The notes: a model not told the origin generated them from the sequence alone. A stretch of 64,000 bases of DNA from UBA11524 sp963590165 (GCA_963590165.1 CAVANO010000045.1:178920-242919), one strand, 5' to 3'; positions 25,972-34,805 are shown, counted from the first letter of the stretch. Numbers and translations: made by a program.

Positions 25972-26015
25972 AACTGGCGTTCTGAGCTGCGCAGCAACAG
26001 CTTGGAACGCCAGTT
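25972..26015 (+). terminator. Hairpin between glgA and the methyltransferase gene
   Basis: AACTGGCGTTC (25972-25982) pairs perfectly with GAACGCCAGTT (26005-26015). The T run is short, so termination may be partial and the downstream genes may be read from the glgA promoter. Confidence 0.55.
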
Positions 26016-26038
26016 TCATGATGAAGGAGCAGAATATT

Positions 26039-26770
26039 GTGCTGAAGCAGGGCGAAAGAATCGACAGGCTGGAACAAGCAGGGTTGCAAATTCTTCAGAA
26101 GGAAGATGGCTTTCGCTTCGGGATGGACGCGATTCTGCTGGACAGCTTTGTTCGGGCGGATAAGCGCGACCGATGCGCTGATTTCGGCACGGGCACAGGC
26201 GTTTTAGCACTGCTGCTGGCAGGACGCGGTCGTGCGGCACATGTCGATGCATTCGAAATTCAGAGTGAAATGGCGGATATGGCGCAGCGGAGCGTGCAGC
26301 TCAACCATCTGACGGCGCTGATTGATGTGCACGCAATGTCGGTGGAGCAGTCGGATCAGGTGCTTGCACCATGCAGCATCGATGTCATCGTCTGCAATCC
26401 GCCGTACGGGCATCACGGCACAACGCTGCCCAATCCGGATGAATCGCTGTCGATGGCGCGTCATCAGCAGAAGGATGGGCTGGCATCGTGGTTCAAAGCG
26501 GCGTATCGGCTGTTGCGAGGCAAAGGACGGATTGCACTGATCTATCCGGCTACGCGAATGCTGGAAGTTATGAAGTTACTGGAAAAGGCAGGACTGACGC
26601 CCAAACGGTTTCAGCTTGTATACCCTTCGGCAGATAAGGCGGCAAATCTCGTGTTAATTGAAGCACTCAAGGACGCAAAACCGATGCTGCATCCGGAGCC
26701 GCCGTTGGTCATCTACGAGGCAGATGGCACGCTGACGAAGCAGCTTCAGAGAATCTACGCGATGGAGTAG
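26039..26770 (+). CDS. TrmN6-like tRNA1(Val) (adenine-37-N6)-methyltransferase
   Basis: This is a 243-residue SAM-dependent methyltransferase. The SAM motif ADFGTGTGVLALLLAG lies near residue 50, and the N6-adenine catalytic motif DVIVCNPPYG is followed by NPDESLSMARHQ, the pattern of the YfiC/TrmN6 family. The likely target is A37 of tRNA-Val. GTG 26039 is preferred as start because AAGGAG ends 9 bases upstream; an in-frame ATG at 26018 lies against the preceding hairpin. The next gene begins 8 bases after its stop. Confidence 0.87.
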   Translation: MLKQGERIDRLEQAGLQILQKEDGFRFGMDAILLDSFVRADKRDRCADFGTGTGVLALLLAGRGRAAHVDAFEIQSEMADMAQRSVQLNHLTALIDVHAMSVEQSDQVLAPCSIDVIVCNPPYGHHGTTLPNPDESLSMARHQQKDGLASWFKAAYRLLRGKGRIALIYPATRMLEVMKLLEKAGLTPKRFQLVYPSADKAANLVLIEALKDAKPMLHPEPPLVIYEADGTLTKQLQRIYAME

Positions 26771-26778
26771 GAAAGCAA

Positions 26779-27996
26779 ATGGAACGTGTAATCGTGGTTG
26801 GCGGCGGCGCGGCAGGGATGGCGGCGGCGATTGCTGCAGCATCATGCGGCGACAGCGTGACGGTACTGGAGCGGATGGATCGTGTCGGAAAAAAACTGCT
26901 GGCAACCGGCAACGGACGCTGCAACCTGATGAATGCCGGTGCGCATCGTTACCCGGGCGGCGGCACGTTTGCTGACGCTGTGCTTGCACAATGCGGCATC
27001 GAGGAACAGCGGCGCTTCTGGCAGTATCTCGGCGTGCGGCTTCGCGAGGAAGAAGCAGGACGCATCTATCCGGTCAGCGGACAGGCATCAACCGTGCTGG
27101 ATGCGCTGCGGATGATGATGGACAGCCTGCACGTGAATGTCAAGACCGGCGTGAACGTGAGGCATTTGGACAGGCAAGCGCATGGCTGGACGGTTATGAC
27201 GGACAGTGGTACATTGCAGGCGGAACGCGTTATTGTTGCAGGTGGCGGACGTGCTCAGCCGAAGCTCGGCAGTGATGGCAGTGCGCTGATGCTGCTTAAG
27301 GACGTTGGATGTGCGGTTAGACCGTTTGCGCCGGCACTGACGCAGATTCTAACGGACACGGCAGCGATTCGCGGCTTGTCCGGCATCCGCGTGAAGGCGG
27401 AGATTGCGGTCATGGAGAACGGCTCGGCTGTTCATCAGGAGCAGGGAGAATTGCTCTTTGCGGACTATGGCGTGAGCGGCGTGTGTGCGATGCAGTGCGC
27501 ACGCTATGCATCAGCCGGTCGAACGCTGCGAATTTCGCTGACGCACGGCATGGGCTTTGTGAATGCAGCGGAGCTTCGGCAGGAGCTGCTTCGGCGCAAG
27601 ATGGATTGGAAAATGCGCCCATTGGCAGATGTGTTGACGGGACTGTGCGTACCGAGGCTTGCGGCGGCGCTGATGCGTGTGGCTGCGTGGCGCGACACGG
27701 CGAAATGCACTTGCGGTCAGATGACGCGAGCGATGGCGGAACAGCTTGCGAAGATCATCGATGGCTGGGACATCGTGATTCAGGGCGTGAAGGGCTTTGA
27801 GAGCGCACAGGTGTGCATCGGCGGTGCGCAGGTGTCGGCGTTCAATCCGCAGACGATGGAAAGCAAGGCAGAACACGGCCTGCACGCAGTCGGTGAGGTG
27901 CTCGATGTTGATGGCGATTGCGGCGGATTCAACCTGATGTTTGCCTTCGGAAGCGGCATCATCGCCGGACTGAATGGGCGGAAGGCACCATGGTAA
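26779..27996 (+). CDS. BaiN/HI0933-like NAD(P)/FAD-dependent oxidoreductase
   Basis: This is a 405-residue flavoprotein. The dinucleotide motif VIVVGGGAAGMAAAIAAA opens the protein, and RVGKKLLATGNGRCNLMN is the HI0933 family signature. It ends with GEVLDVDGDCGGFNLMFAFGSG. The family includes BaiN, tied to bile-acid dehydroxylation in gut Clostridia, but most members have no known substrate, so bile-acid activity should not be assumed. It lies between the methyltransferase and a ferredoxin-like gene 18 bases downstream, which could supply electrons. Confidence 0.88.
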   Translation: MERVIVVGGGAAGMAAAIAAASCGDSVTVLERMDRVGKKLLATGNGRCNLMNAGAHRYPGGGTFADAVLAQCGIEEQRRFWQYLGVRLREEEAGRIYPVSGQASTVLDALRMMMDSLHVNVKTGVNVRHLDRQAHGWTVMTDSGTLQAERVIVAGGGRAQPKLGSDGSALMLLKDVGCAVRPFAPALTQILTDTAAIRGLSGIRVKAEIAVMENGSAVHQEQGELLFADYGVSGVCAMQCARYASAGRTLRISLTHGMGFVNAAELRQELLRRKMDWKMRPLADVLTGLCVPRLAAALMRVAAWRDTAKCTCGQMTRAMAEQLAKIIDGWDIVIQGVKGFESAQVCIGGAQVSAFNPQTMESKAEHGLHAVGEVLDVDGDCGGFNLMFAFGSGIIAGLNGRKAPW

Positions 27997-28014
27997 TAAG
28001 AAGGAGAAAATCAG

Positions 28015-28710
28015 ATGATTCGGACGATTATTCATATTGATGAAGAAAAGTGCTCGGGCTGCGGTCTGTGTGCATCGGCATGTAAGGAGAACGCCATTGC
28101 CATCATTGACGGAAAGGCAAAGCTCCTGCGCGAAGATTACTGTGACGGGCTCGGCAACTGCCTGCCTGCGTGCCCGATGGGGGCAATCAGCTTCGTCGAG
28201 CGCGATGCAGCGCCGTTCGATGAGAAAGCAGTGCACGCGGCAATGGCGGAAAAGCAGGCAGCCAAGGCACCTGTGAGATGCCCCGGTATGGCAGTCAGGA
28301 TGATGAAACGCACGGAAACAAAGGAAGAGAGCGGCGGTTCACGGCAGAGTCATCTCCGGCAGTGGCCAGTGCAAATTCGTCTGGCACCGGTCATTGCACC
28401 GTTCTATCAGGGCGCAGATTTGTTGATTGCTGCCGACTGCACGGCGTACGCATACGCAGGCTTTCATGAGGACTTGATTCGCGACCGAATCGTGCTGATT
28501 GGCTGCACGAAACTTGATGATATCGACTACAGCGAGAAACTCGGCGAGATTCTCACGAAAAACGAGATCCGTTCCGTTACGGTGGCGCGGATGGAGGTGC
28601 CCTGCTGCGGCGGCATGGTGTTCGCGGCGGAAAAAGCGATGGCACGAAGCGGCAAGAAACTGCCAATGCAGACAATCATCATCGGGACAGACGGACAAAT
28701 CATCCGATAA
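28015..28710 (+). CDS. 4Fe-4S ferredoxin-domain protein
   Basis: This is a 231-residue protein. Residues 1-60 hold two 4Fe-4S motifs, CSGCGLCASACKENAI and CDGLGNCLPACPMG. The rest is an uncharacterised domain with four further cysteines (ADCTAYAY, IGCTKLDD and EVPCCGGM), conserved-looking and possibly binding another metal site. The substrate or redox partner is unknown. It has GGAG 9 bases upstream. It is probably cotranscribed with the flavoprotein, and a terminator follows. Confidence 0.85.
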   Translation: MIRTIIHIDEEKCSGCGLCASACKENAIAIIDGKAKLLREDYCDGLGNCLPACPMGAISFVERDAAPFDEKAVHAAMAEKQAAKAPVRCPGMAVRMMKRTETKEESGGSRQSHLRQWPVQIRLAPVIAPFYQGADLLIAADCTAYAYAGFHEDLIRDRIVLIGCTKLDDIDYSEKLGEILTKNEIRSVTVARMEVPCCGGMVFAAEKAMARSGKKLPMQTIIIGTDGQIIR

Positions 28711-28715
28711 AAAAA

Positions 28716-28748
28716 GACCGTCGGCGCGAAATGCTCCGACGGTTTTTG
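28716..28748. terminator. Bidirectional terminator
   Basis: ACCGTCGG (28717-28724) pairs with CCGACGGT (28736-28743), with A6 before and T5 after, between convergent genes. Confidence 0.9.
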
Positions 28749-28751
28749 CAA

Positions 28752-29759
28752 TCAGATGTCGATAAATTTCCGAAATTCAGGCAGAATGCCGATGCCATCC
28801 GGGTAATGCGCAGCAAACTGTGGTACGGCGTGGCTCGGAAAGCTGTTTCCCTCGATGAAGGTCGGACCGTTCGGCGTAATGGCAACGTCCCATGCGACAA
28901 AGCGCATTTGCGGCACCTTCTGCGCGGCATCCATACACATCTTCTTCGCTTCCTCCCAGTAGGGGATGGTGAAGCCGATGATGTCCGTGCCGGTGATGGG
29001 GTGCTTCGTGTATGTGTTGCCAGCTTTGTCTGCGCCAACGGTCAGCAGTTTGCCGCTGTCCAAATCGATGCGGGCTGCCATACCGCCGCAGTCGACATTG
29101 TCCATCACCTTGCCGTTGCCGATGCGCAGGAAAGCGTAGACGATGCCCTGCTTCTTGTCGCCTAGCAGCGTGGCGATGCGGCAGGTGTTGACGGAAGTCG
29201 GACACATACGCGCCATTTCCGGATGCTGGACGACGACCTCTTCAAGGATGCCGATGCCCTGCTCCTGCAGCTTCTTCAGGAAGGCAGACGGGTCAGTGCC
29301 CCAGTCCGCCGCAGTGTACTTCAGGATACCCTGACCGCTTGAGCCTTCCAGCGGCTTGCCAATCAGCGAAGGCAACTGCATCATCTCCTGCAGTTTGTCC
29401 AGCGGCGTATCGGCATTAATTAGCAGCCACTTGCGCGGAATCCATTCCTTGAAAAGCTCATTGAACTGTGTCTTATCATCGAAAAAGTGCCAGTACGCCT
29501 TGTCATTCATGCGACGGACGATGGAGTTGGAGATGCCGCGCGTAATGACGGTCTTGCGCTGTTCATCGTTGAGGTTGTACATCTGGGCGATTTTATAGTC
29601 GACATAGCCGGCGTTATACTTGACGGCACAGTGCAGCATGTCGCAAAGCAACCAAATGCGCGGCTTGCCGGAACGTTCCTGCAGCAGCGCGGTGGTTTTC
29701 CACATGTTATGCCAGTCCATCTTGAATAGGCGCTTGAAAAAATACGAAAGACGGCTCAT
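28752..29759 (-). CDS. Sugar-transfer-associated ATP-grasp protein
   Basis: This is a 335-residue protein. LIGKPLEGSSGQGILKY near residue 140 and FVAWDVAITPNGPTFIEGN near the C-terminus fit the ATP-grasp fold of the sugar-transfer-associated family, which is often found in surface polysaccharide loci. Such enzymes ligate a carboxylate to an amine or thiol using ATP; the substrate here is unknown. ATG 29759 is preferred to a TTG at 29768 because the GGAAAGGA site lies too close to the TTG. It lies 25 bases downstream of ychF. Confidence 0.8.
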   Translation of the reverse strand: MSRLSYFFKRLFKMDWHNMWKTTALLQERSGKPRIWLLCDMLHCAVKYNAGYVDYKIAQMYNLNDEQRKTVITRGISNSIVRRMNDKAYWHFFDDKTQFNELFKEWIPRKWLLINADTPLDKLQEMMQLPSLIGKPLEGSSGQGILKYTAADWGTDPSAFLKKLQEQGIGILEEVVVQHPEMARMCPTSVNTCRIATLLGDKKQGIVYAFLRIGNGKVMDNVDCGGMAARIDLDSGKLLTVGADKAGNTYTKHPITGTDIIGFTIPYWEEAKKMCMDAAQKVPQMRFVAWDVAITPNGPTFIEGNSFPSHAVPQFAAHYPDGIGILPEFRKFIDI

Positions 29760-29784
29760 AAGCAGCAATCCTTTCCGGCAGAAA

Positions 29785-30882
29785 TCAGACGTTGAAGCGG
29801 AACAGCACGATGTCGCCGTCCTTCATCACGTAATCCTTGCCTTCGGAGCGGACAAGCCCCTTTTCCTTGCACGCCGCCATGGAGCCAAGCTCAACCAGCG
29901 TGTCGAAGGGAACGATTTCCGCGCGGATAAAGCCCTTCTCGAAGTCCGTGTGGATTTTGCCGGCTGCCTGCGGTGCCTTTGTGCCGTTAACAATCGTCCA
30001 GGCGCGGCACTCATCTTCACCGGCAGTCAGGAAAGAAATCAGACCGAGCAGACGGTAGCACGCGGTAATCAGCCGGTCGAGACCGGACTGACCGATGCCG
30101 AGCCCTTCGATGAACTCCTTCTTCTCATCCGGTTCCATCTGGGCGATTTCCTCTTCAATGGCGGCTGAAATGACGATGATTTCGGCGTTCTCGCTCTTGG
30201 CGATTTCCTCGACGCGGTCAAGTCCCTTGATTTCGCTCGTTGGCTTGCCGAGATCTTCCTCAGCGATGTTTGCGGCGTAAATCACGGGTTTTGTAGTCAG
30301 CAGAAACCAGCTGTCAAGCACTTCCTGCTCCTCGTCCGTGACAGGGCAAGTGCGGGCAGGCTTGCCGGATTCGAGGTGCGCATAGATTTTGTCCGCCAGT
30401 TCAACCTCGATGCCCGCCTTTTTGTCGCCGCCGCGGAAATTCTTCAGTGCCTTGTCCTTGCGGCGCTGCACGGTGTCCATATCAGCGAAAATCAGCTCAA
30501 GGTTGATTGTCTCGATATCGCGCGCGGGGTTAATAGAGCCGTCAACGTGGATGATGTTGTCATCCTCAAAACAGCGGACGACATGAACAATGGCGTCTAC
30601 CTCGCGGATGTGGCTGAGAAATTTGTTGCCCAGACCCTCGCCGTGGCTTGCACCCTTGACGAGACCGGCAATATCAACAAACTCGATGGTGGTCGGAGTA
30701 ATCTTCTTGGGATGATACATCTCACCCAGCACGTCCAGACGATGGTCAGGAACCATCACGACGCCTGTGTTCGGCTCGATGGTGCAGAACGGATAATTGG
30801 CAGCCTGTGCGCCCGCCTGCGTGATTGCGTTAAACAGGGTGCTTTTCCCGACATTGGGCAAACCGACAACGCCTAATTTCAT
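29785..30882 (-). CDS. ychF: YchF redox-regulated ATPase
   Basis: This is a 365-residue Obg-family P-loop protein of usual length. The G1 motif GLPNVGKSTLFNAI and NYPFCTIEPNTGVV are at the N-terminus, with FVDIAGLVKGASHGEGLGN as G3. NGTKAPQAAGKIHTDFEKGF begins the C-terminal TGS domain. YchF (OLA1) binds ATP better than GTP and associates with ribosomes in stress control. It has its own promoter upstream. Confidence 0.98.
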   Translation of the reverse strand: MKLGVVGLPNVGKSTLFNAITQAGAQAANYPFCTIEPNTGVVMVPDHRLDVLGEMYHPKKITPTTIEFVDIAGLVKGASHGEGLGNKFLSHIREVDAIVHVVRCFEDDNIIHVDGSINPARDIETINLELIFADMDTVQRRKDKALKNFRGGDKKAGIEVELADKIYAHLESGKPARTCPVTDEEQEVLDSWFLLTTKPVIYAANIAEEDLGKPTSEIKGLDRVEEIAKSENAEIIVISAAIEEEIAQMEPDEKKEFIEGLGIGQSGLDRLITACYRLLGLISFLTAGEDECRAWTIVNGTKAPQAAGKIHTDFEKGFIRAEIVPFDTLVELGSMAACKEKGLVRSEGKDYVMKDGDIVLFRFNV

Positions 30883-30921
30883 GATGCGGAATCTCCTTCT
30901 GTGTTTCTAATACAGCCTCCT

Positions 30922-30950
30922 TATTATATACGGATTTTTCGGAAAAAGCA
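30922..30950 (-). promoter_or_regulatory. ychF promoter
   Basis: On the minus strand TTGCTT (30945-30950) and TATAAT (30922-30927) are 17 bases apart. Confidence 0.8.
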
Positions 30951-30973
30951 AACATTTTCAGCACATTTGCACA

Positions 30974-31012
30974 GAAAAAGACGCTGCCAACGGCTATGCA
31001 TCGGCAGCGTCT
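30974..31012 (-). terminator. Terminator after the MerR-like gene
   Basis: A 10-bp stem (30979-30988 with 31003-31012) is followed by T6 on the minus strand. Confidence 0.88.
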
Positions 31013-31020
31013 GGAAAGTC

Positions 31021-31467
31021 TTAGCAGTAATACTCCATTGGGTAAGTCGGATGGGCGATGGTTGTGCCGGCAGCGTAGGAGTGGATGTGCGAGAAACCGC
31101 GTTCCATTAGCGATGTACGGAGCCGAAGCAGCTCATGCTCATAGCCCCGGATGTCTGCATCGTAAAAATTGTGTTCACAAGGCTGTCCCCAGACATATCG
31201 CCGGTCGATGTATTCCAGCGCGATGGTGCCCTTCACGGGCGACTTTGGATAGCGCTCCATGCAGGCAATGGCACGTTCGACTGCCGTATGCAGCGCTCGA
31301 AGCTCGCGCATCCGCTGATGAAGCTGCTCGTTTTTCTCCACGAGAATCGATTCAATCAGTGTGATGTCCTCCTGTTGCAGCACGTTTGCAATTTCGGACA
31401 GGCTCATGCTGAGTTCTTTCATATAGGCAATCATGTCCAGACGGGCATTCTGCGCGATATCCTGCAT
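31021..31467 (-). pseudogene. MerR-family regulator lacking its DNA-binding N-terminus
   Basis: The frame encodes ARLDMIAYMKELSMSLSEI, matching helices 3-4 of the MerR DNA-binding domain, then a coiled-coil (QLHQRMRELRALHTAVERAI) and an effector-domain-like end (YIDRRYVWGQPCEHNFYD). The winged-helix start of a normal MerR (about 40 residues) is missing. Upstream in this frame lies sequence antisense to the pyruvyl transferase start. From ATG 31467 it would give 148 residues, but no ribosome site is visible. A proper terminator follows, so the 3' end is intact. It is probably a 5'-truncated remnant; expression as a non-DNA-binding protein is possible. Confidence 0.6.
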
Positions 31468-31496
31468 TTGCGTCTGCCGGGAAAGTATGCTATAAT
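31468..31496 (+). promoter_or_regulatory. Promoter of the pyruvyl transferase gene
   Basis: TTGCGT (31468-31473), a 17-base spacer and an extended -10 TGCTATAAT ending at 31496. It lies exactly where the head of the MerR gene would be expected. Confidence 0.75.
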
Positions 31497-31530
31497 CAAA
31501 AAGAAGAATAACGATTACGAGGTGAGCTAC

Positions 31531-32616
31531 TTGATCAGCATTGGGCTGATGACCTTCCTGCACAACGACAATTATGGCTCCATTCTCCAGGCATATGCGC
31601 TCCAGCAGACGCTGCGCAATCTTGGTTTTAATGCGGAGCACATCGACTATTGCCCGTCAAAAGCGGAAAAATTTCGGAATCTGCTTGCCAGCGGCAACTC
31701 ACCTCGTCTGATTCTCGATGGCATGCGCAAGCGCAGCGCTGCTCAGGGGCTGACGTGCGGCTTCGATGAATTCCGGCAGACGCAGTTGCGCTTATCGCCG
31801 CGCTGCGCAGATCACCGTGCACTGACTGCTCAAGCAGCGAATTACGACGTGCTGATGTGCGGCTCGGATCAGATTTGGTCGCCAACGTGGCTGAATCCGG
31901 CGTATTTCCTTGACTTCACGGACAAACCCAAGATCGCCTACGCGCCGTCGATGGGCGTTTCCGCGATTGACAGCGCATCGAAGCGGCACAAGATTGCTGC
32001 GCTGACGAAATCCTTCTTTGCTATGTCTGTTCGGGAAGAGGAAGGCGCGTTATTGTTACATGAAATCACCGGACAGAAGCCGCCTGTGATGCCCGACCCC
32101 GTGCTGCTGCTTGCGCGTCAGGCGTGGCTGACACTTGCAGGGGAACCGTCAAAACGCCATGAAGCGATTGGCTTTTTTCTTAGTGACCGCCCCGATTACA
32201 TGGATCAAGTGCGTCAACAGAGCGAGCAGACCGGGTTGCCCGTCCGCCTGATTCCGCGAACCGCTTCTGCGCTTCAAGCCGATTATCCGCAGGAACGCAA
32301 TGTGACACCCGTCAAATGGCTGAACTTGCTTGCGGGTGCGGAGCTTGTTGTGACGGACAGCTTTCATGCCGCGGCATTCTCACTGTTGTTGCATACGCCC
32401 TGCTTGATTCTTCGGCGCGACCGCGATGGTGATCCGCTCAGCCGTAACAGCCGCATTGACCAGCTCTGCCGCTCACTTTGCGTTGATGATCCGCTTCATC
32501 CTGATTTTGATATGGTCGATTCGCAGATTGCCATTCGCCGCGAAGCTGGATTAGCGTATTTGCGCGATGCCGTTAATCGAGCAGCCGCGTCAGTTCATCA
32601 GGCAAAGGCGAAGTGA
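31531..32616 (+). CDS. Polysaccharide pyruvyl transferase family protein
   Basis: This is a 361-residue protein. IGLMTFLHNDNYGSILQAYALQ and LMCGSDQIWSPTW are hallmarks of the CsaB/WcaK-type family, and VTDSFHAAAFSLLLHTPCLIL is the C-terminal nucleotide-binding region. It transfers pyruvate ketals, or plays a related role, on cell-surface glycans. The start is TTG 31531, 5 bases after GAGGTGA. A longer in-frame reading from 31135 is rejected because it would start before the promoter. Its last 44 bases overlap the convergent pseudouridine synthase gene. Confidence 0.85.
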   Translation: MISIGLMTFLHNDNYGSILQAYALQQTLRNLGFNAEHIDYCPSKAEKFRNLLASGNSPRLILDGMRKRSAAQGLTCGFDEFRQTQLRLSPRCADHRALTAQAANYDVLMCGSDQIWSPTWLNPAYFLDFTDKPKIAYAPSMGVSAIDSASKRHKIAALTKSFFAMSVREEEGALLLHEITGQKPPVMPDPVLLLARQAWLTLAGEPSKRHEAIGFFLSDRPDYMDQVRQQSEQTGLPVRLIPRTASALQADYPQERNVTPVKWLNLLAGAELVVTDSFHAAAFSLLLHTPCLILRRDRDGDPLSRNSRIDQLCRSLCVDDPLHPDFDMVDSQIAIRREAGLAYLRDAVNRAAASVHQAKAK

Positions 32617-33454
32617 GCGACAAGTGCTCTCCGGTCAGCGGATGTGTCAGACTAATTCCGGCGGAATGCAGCGCAAAGCGTTCCGGCAGTTCCGGCAGTT
32701 CCGTTCCGTACAGGAAATCCCCTGCGATCGGACAGCCAAGATATGCCATGTGCACGCGGATTTGGTGCGTGCGTCCCGTTTCGAGCGTCAGTTCCAGCAA
32801 CGAACGCGCCTTTCCGCGTGACAGTACCCGATAATGCGTCACGGATGGCTTGCCGTCAGGCAAGATCACACGCCTGATGCTTGCTGCATTCTCCTTCGCG
32901 ATGGGTGCATTGACGGTGCCTTCATCCTCCGGCGGATGACCTTCCACCACAGCCTGATATGTTCTGACAAAATCGGACGTATGAAGCAGCGTTTGCAGCC
33001 GATGCTGTATGTATGCATCCTTCGCCACGACCATCAGCCCGCTTGTGCCCTTGTCCAGTCGATTCACTGGACGGTACACAAAGTCCGCTGGACAGCCTAA
33101 ATGAGCAAACAGCGCGTTTTCCAGTGAATCATCCGGATGCTGCACGCCGGACTGACTTGCCAACGGCGCAATCTTGTCAATCACATACAGGTGGTCGTCC
33201 TCATAGACAATGCTCAGCGGCAGATTATACGGCTTCAGCTGATAAACCGGTTGATTGTCTCTGAAGGCAATTGCCAGTGTCTGTCCTGCATGGACAAGTG
33301 CATTTACCGCGGCAATCTGCCCGTCAAGCGTAATTCGTCCATCCCATTTGGCGGATTTCACCGCCGTGTTGCTCACGCCCAGGCACTGACGAAGGACACT
33401 CTGCACCCGCATGCCGTCCTCCTGCGGCAATATCACATGTTCCAACTGATTCAC
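32573..33454 (-). CDS. RluA-family pseudouridine synthase
   Basis: This is a 293-residue protein. An S4-like N-terminal region (residues 1-60) is followed by the catalytic domain with RPVNRLDKGTSGLMVVAK, where the Asp of RLDKGTSG is catalytic, and LETGRTHQIRVHMAYLG. It isomerises uridine in rRNA or tRNA; the position is not decidable. The start is uncertain: GTG 33454 or TTG 33445, the latter better placed after AGGGGTGA. It is divergent from birA. Confidence 0.93.
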   Translation of the reverse strand: MNQLEHVILPQEDGMRVQSVLRQCLGVSNTAVKSAKWDGRITLDGQIAAVNALVHAGQTLAIAFRDNQPVYQLKPYNLPLSIVYEDDHLYVIDKIAPLASQSGVQHPDDSLENALFAHLGCPADFVYRPVNRLDKGTSGLMVVAKDAYIQHRLQTLLHTSDFVRTYQAVVEGHPPEDEGTVNAPIAKENAASIRRVILPDGKPSVTHYRVLSRGKARSLLELTLETGRTHQIRVHMAYLGCPIAGDFLYGTELPELPERFALHSAGISLTHPLTGEHLSLTSPLPDELTRLLD

Positions 33455-33476
33455 CCCTGATTTGGAGAGGATAATT

Positions 33477-34445
33477 ATGAAGGGTATTCTTGAAATGCTT
33501 GCCGGCAGCGGTTATGTTTCCGGCGAAAAAATCAGCCATGAGCTGGGAATCAGCCGCGCCGCCGTATGGAAACGCATTGAACAGCTCCGCGAAGAAGGCT
33601 GGCGGATTGAGTCAGGCGGCAAACGAGGCTACCGGCTTCTGGCGGATGATAGTGTGAATCCTGTATTTTGGCAGGAACAACTGACAACGCGTGAACTCGG
33701 ACGCGGCGAAAACTGCTATCAGCCTACGCTTGAATCCACCAACACAACCCTCAAGCAGATGGCGGTTCACGGTGCGCCGAACGGCAGTCTCTGCGTATGT
33801 GACTGCCAGACAGGCGGCAAAGGACGCTTGGGTCGCTCATGGGTTGTGCCGTCTGGACAGGGATTGCTGCTGAGCGTGCTGCTTCGGCCGCACATGCTTC
33901 CGCGCCATGCGCCGCTGATTACGCTTGCCGCCGCCATTGCCATGACGCGTGCCGTGCAAGAAACGACATCGCTTGATGTGCGCATCAAGTGGCCGAATGA
34001 CATCGTCTGCAAGGGCAAAAAAATCTGCGGCATTCTGCTGGAAATCAGTGCTGACCCGGACCAGATCGAATACGTTGTTGTCGGTACAGGGCTGAATGTC
34101 CGCCGCAATTCCTATCCGCCGGAGCTTGCAGACAAAGCCGGTGCGCTCGAGGAGTTTGCCGCACCGCCGCTTCGCCGCGATGTGCTGACGCATTACCTCC
34201 GTGCGCTGGAGGACACCATTGACTTGCTGGAAAAGGACGGCTTTGCGGGCATTCAGGCGGAATATCGCCGCTACTCCTGCACACTGGGCAGTGCCGTGCG
34301 CGTTATCGGCACAGACAGCGAGTTCACCGGCGTTGCAGAGGAACTCGACGAGACGGGTGCACTGCTCGTCCGGATGGAGGATGGGACGCTTCGGCGCGTG
34401 CTGTCCGGCGATGTGTCCGTTCGGGGGCTGATGGGCTATGTCTGA
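33477..34445 (+). CDS. birA: Bifunctional biotin-protein ligase / biotin operon repressor
   Basis: This is a 322-residue protein. An N-terminal winged helix (SGEKISHELGISRAAVWKRI) is followed by the ligase domain, with GKGRLGRSWVVPSGQGL binding biotinyl-AMP and IKWPNDIVCKGKKICGIL. A small C-terminal SH3-like domain ends it. It biotinylates carboxylase or decarboxylase carrier domains and, with its HTH, may repress biotin genes. No biotin synthesis gene is nearby. GGAGAGG lies 6 bases upstream of the ATG. Its stop overlaps acpS. Confidence 0.96.
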   Translation: MKGILEMLAGSGYVSGEKISHELGISRAAVWKRIEQLREEGWRIESGGKRGYRLLADDSVNPVFWQEQLTTRELGRGENCYQPTLESTNTTLKQMAVHGAPNGSLCVCDCQTGGKGRLGRSWVVPSGQGLLLSVLLRPHMLPRHAPLITLAAAIAMTRAVQETTSLDVRIKWPNDIVCKGKKICGILLEISADPDQIEYVVVGTGLNVRRNSYPPELADKAGALEEFAAPPLRRDVLTHYLRALEDTIDLLEKDGFAGIQAEYRRYSCTLGSAVRVIGTDSEFTGVAEELDETGALLVRMEDGTLRRVLSGDVSVRGLMGYV

Positions 34446-34797
34446 CATCATGGGAATCGGGCTGGATGTCTGCAGCATCGAGCGGATGCAGAAGTTAGTC
34501 GGCAACGAGCGCTTTCTCGCGCGATACTTCCGCCCTGATGAAATTACATACATCCACAGCCGCAGCGCGCAAAGTGCCGAAACGCTTGCCGGACTGTTCG
34601 CCGCGAAGGAAGCAGTCCTGAAAGCACTCGGCTGCGGGCTTTCTCTGCCGCTGACAGACATTGAAATTACACACAGCGAATCGGGTCAGCCACGCATTCA
34701 GACGCACGGCAAGGTTGCCGAATATGGCGGTTTTTTTCTGCTGTCTATCACGCACGATGCCGGTGTTGCTGCTGCATCGGTCGTCTGGCTGAAATGA
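34438..34797 (+). CDS. acpS: Holo-[acyl-carrier-protein] synthase
   Basis: This is a 119-residue phosphopantetheinyl transferase. GIGLDVCSIERM carries the metal-binding Asp, and LFAAKEAVLKALG carries the Glu and Lys. SITHDAGVAAASVV forms the C-terminal strand. It converts apo-ACP to holo-ACP. An 8-base overlap with birA indicates a coupled lipid/biotin operon. A terminator follows immediately. Confidence 0.97.
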   Translation: MSDIMGIGLDVCSIERMQKLVGNERFLARYFRPDEITYIHSRSAQSAETLAGLFAAKEAVLKALGCGLSLPLTDIEITHSESGQPRIQTHGKVAEYGGFFLLSITHDAGVAAASVVWLK

Positions 34798-34805
34798 ATA
34801 GAACA

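Noticed and set aside
31135..31530. Longer N-terminus for the polysaccharide pyruvyl transferase
   Set aside because: The extension lies antisense to the MerR-like gene and upstream of a good promoter; the TTG at 31531 gives the usual family start.
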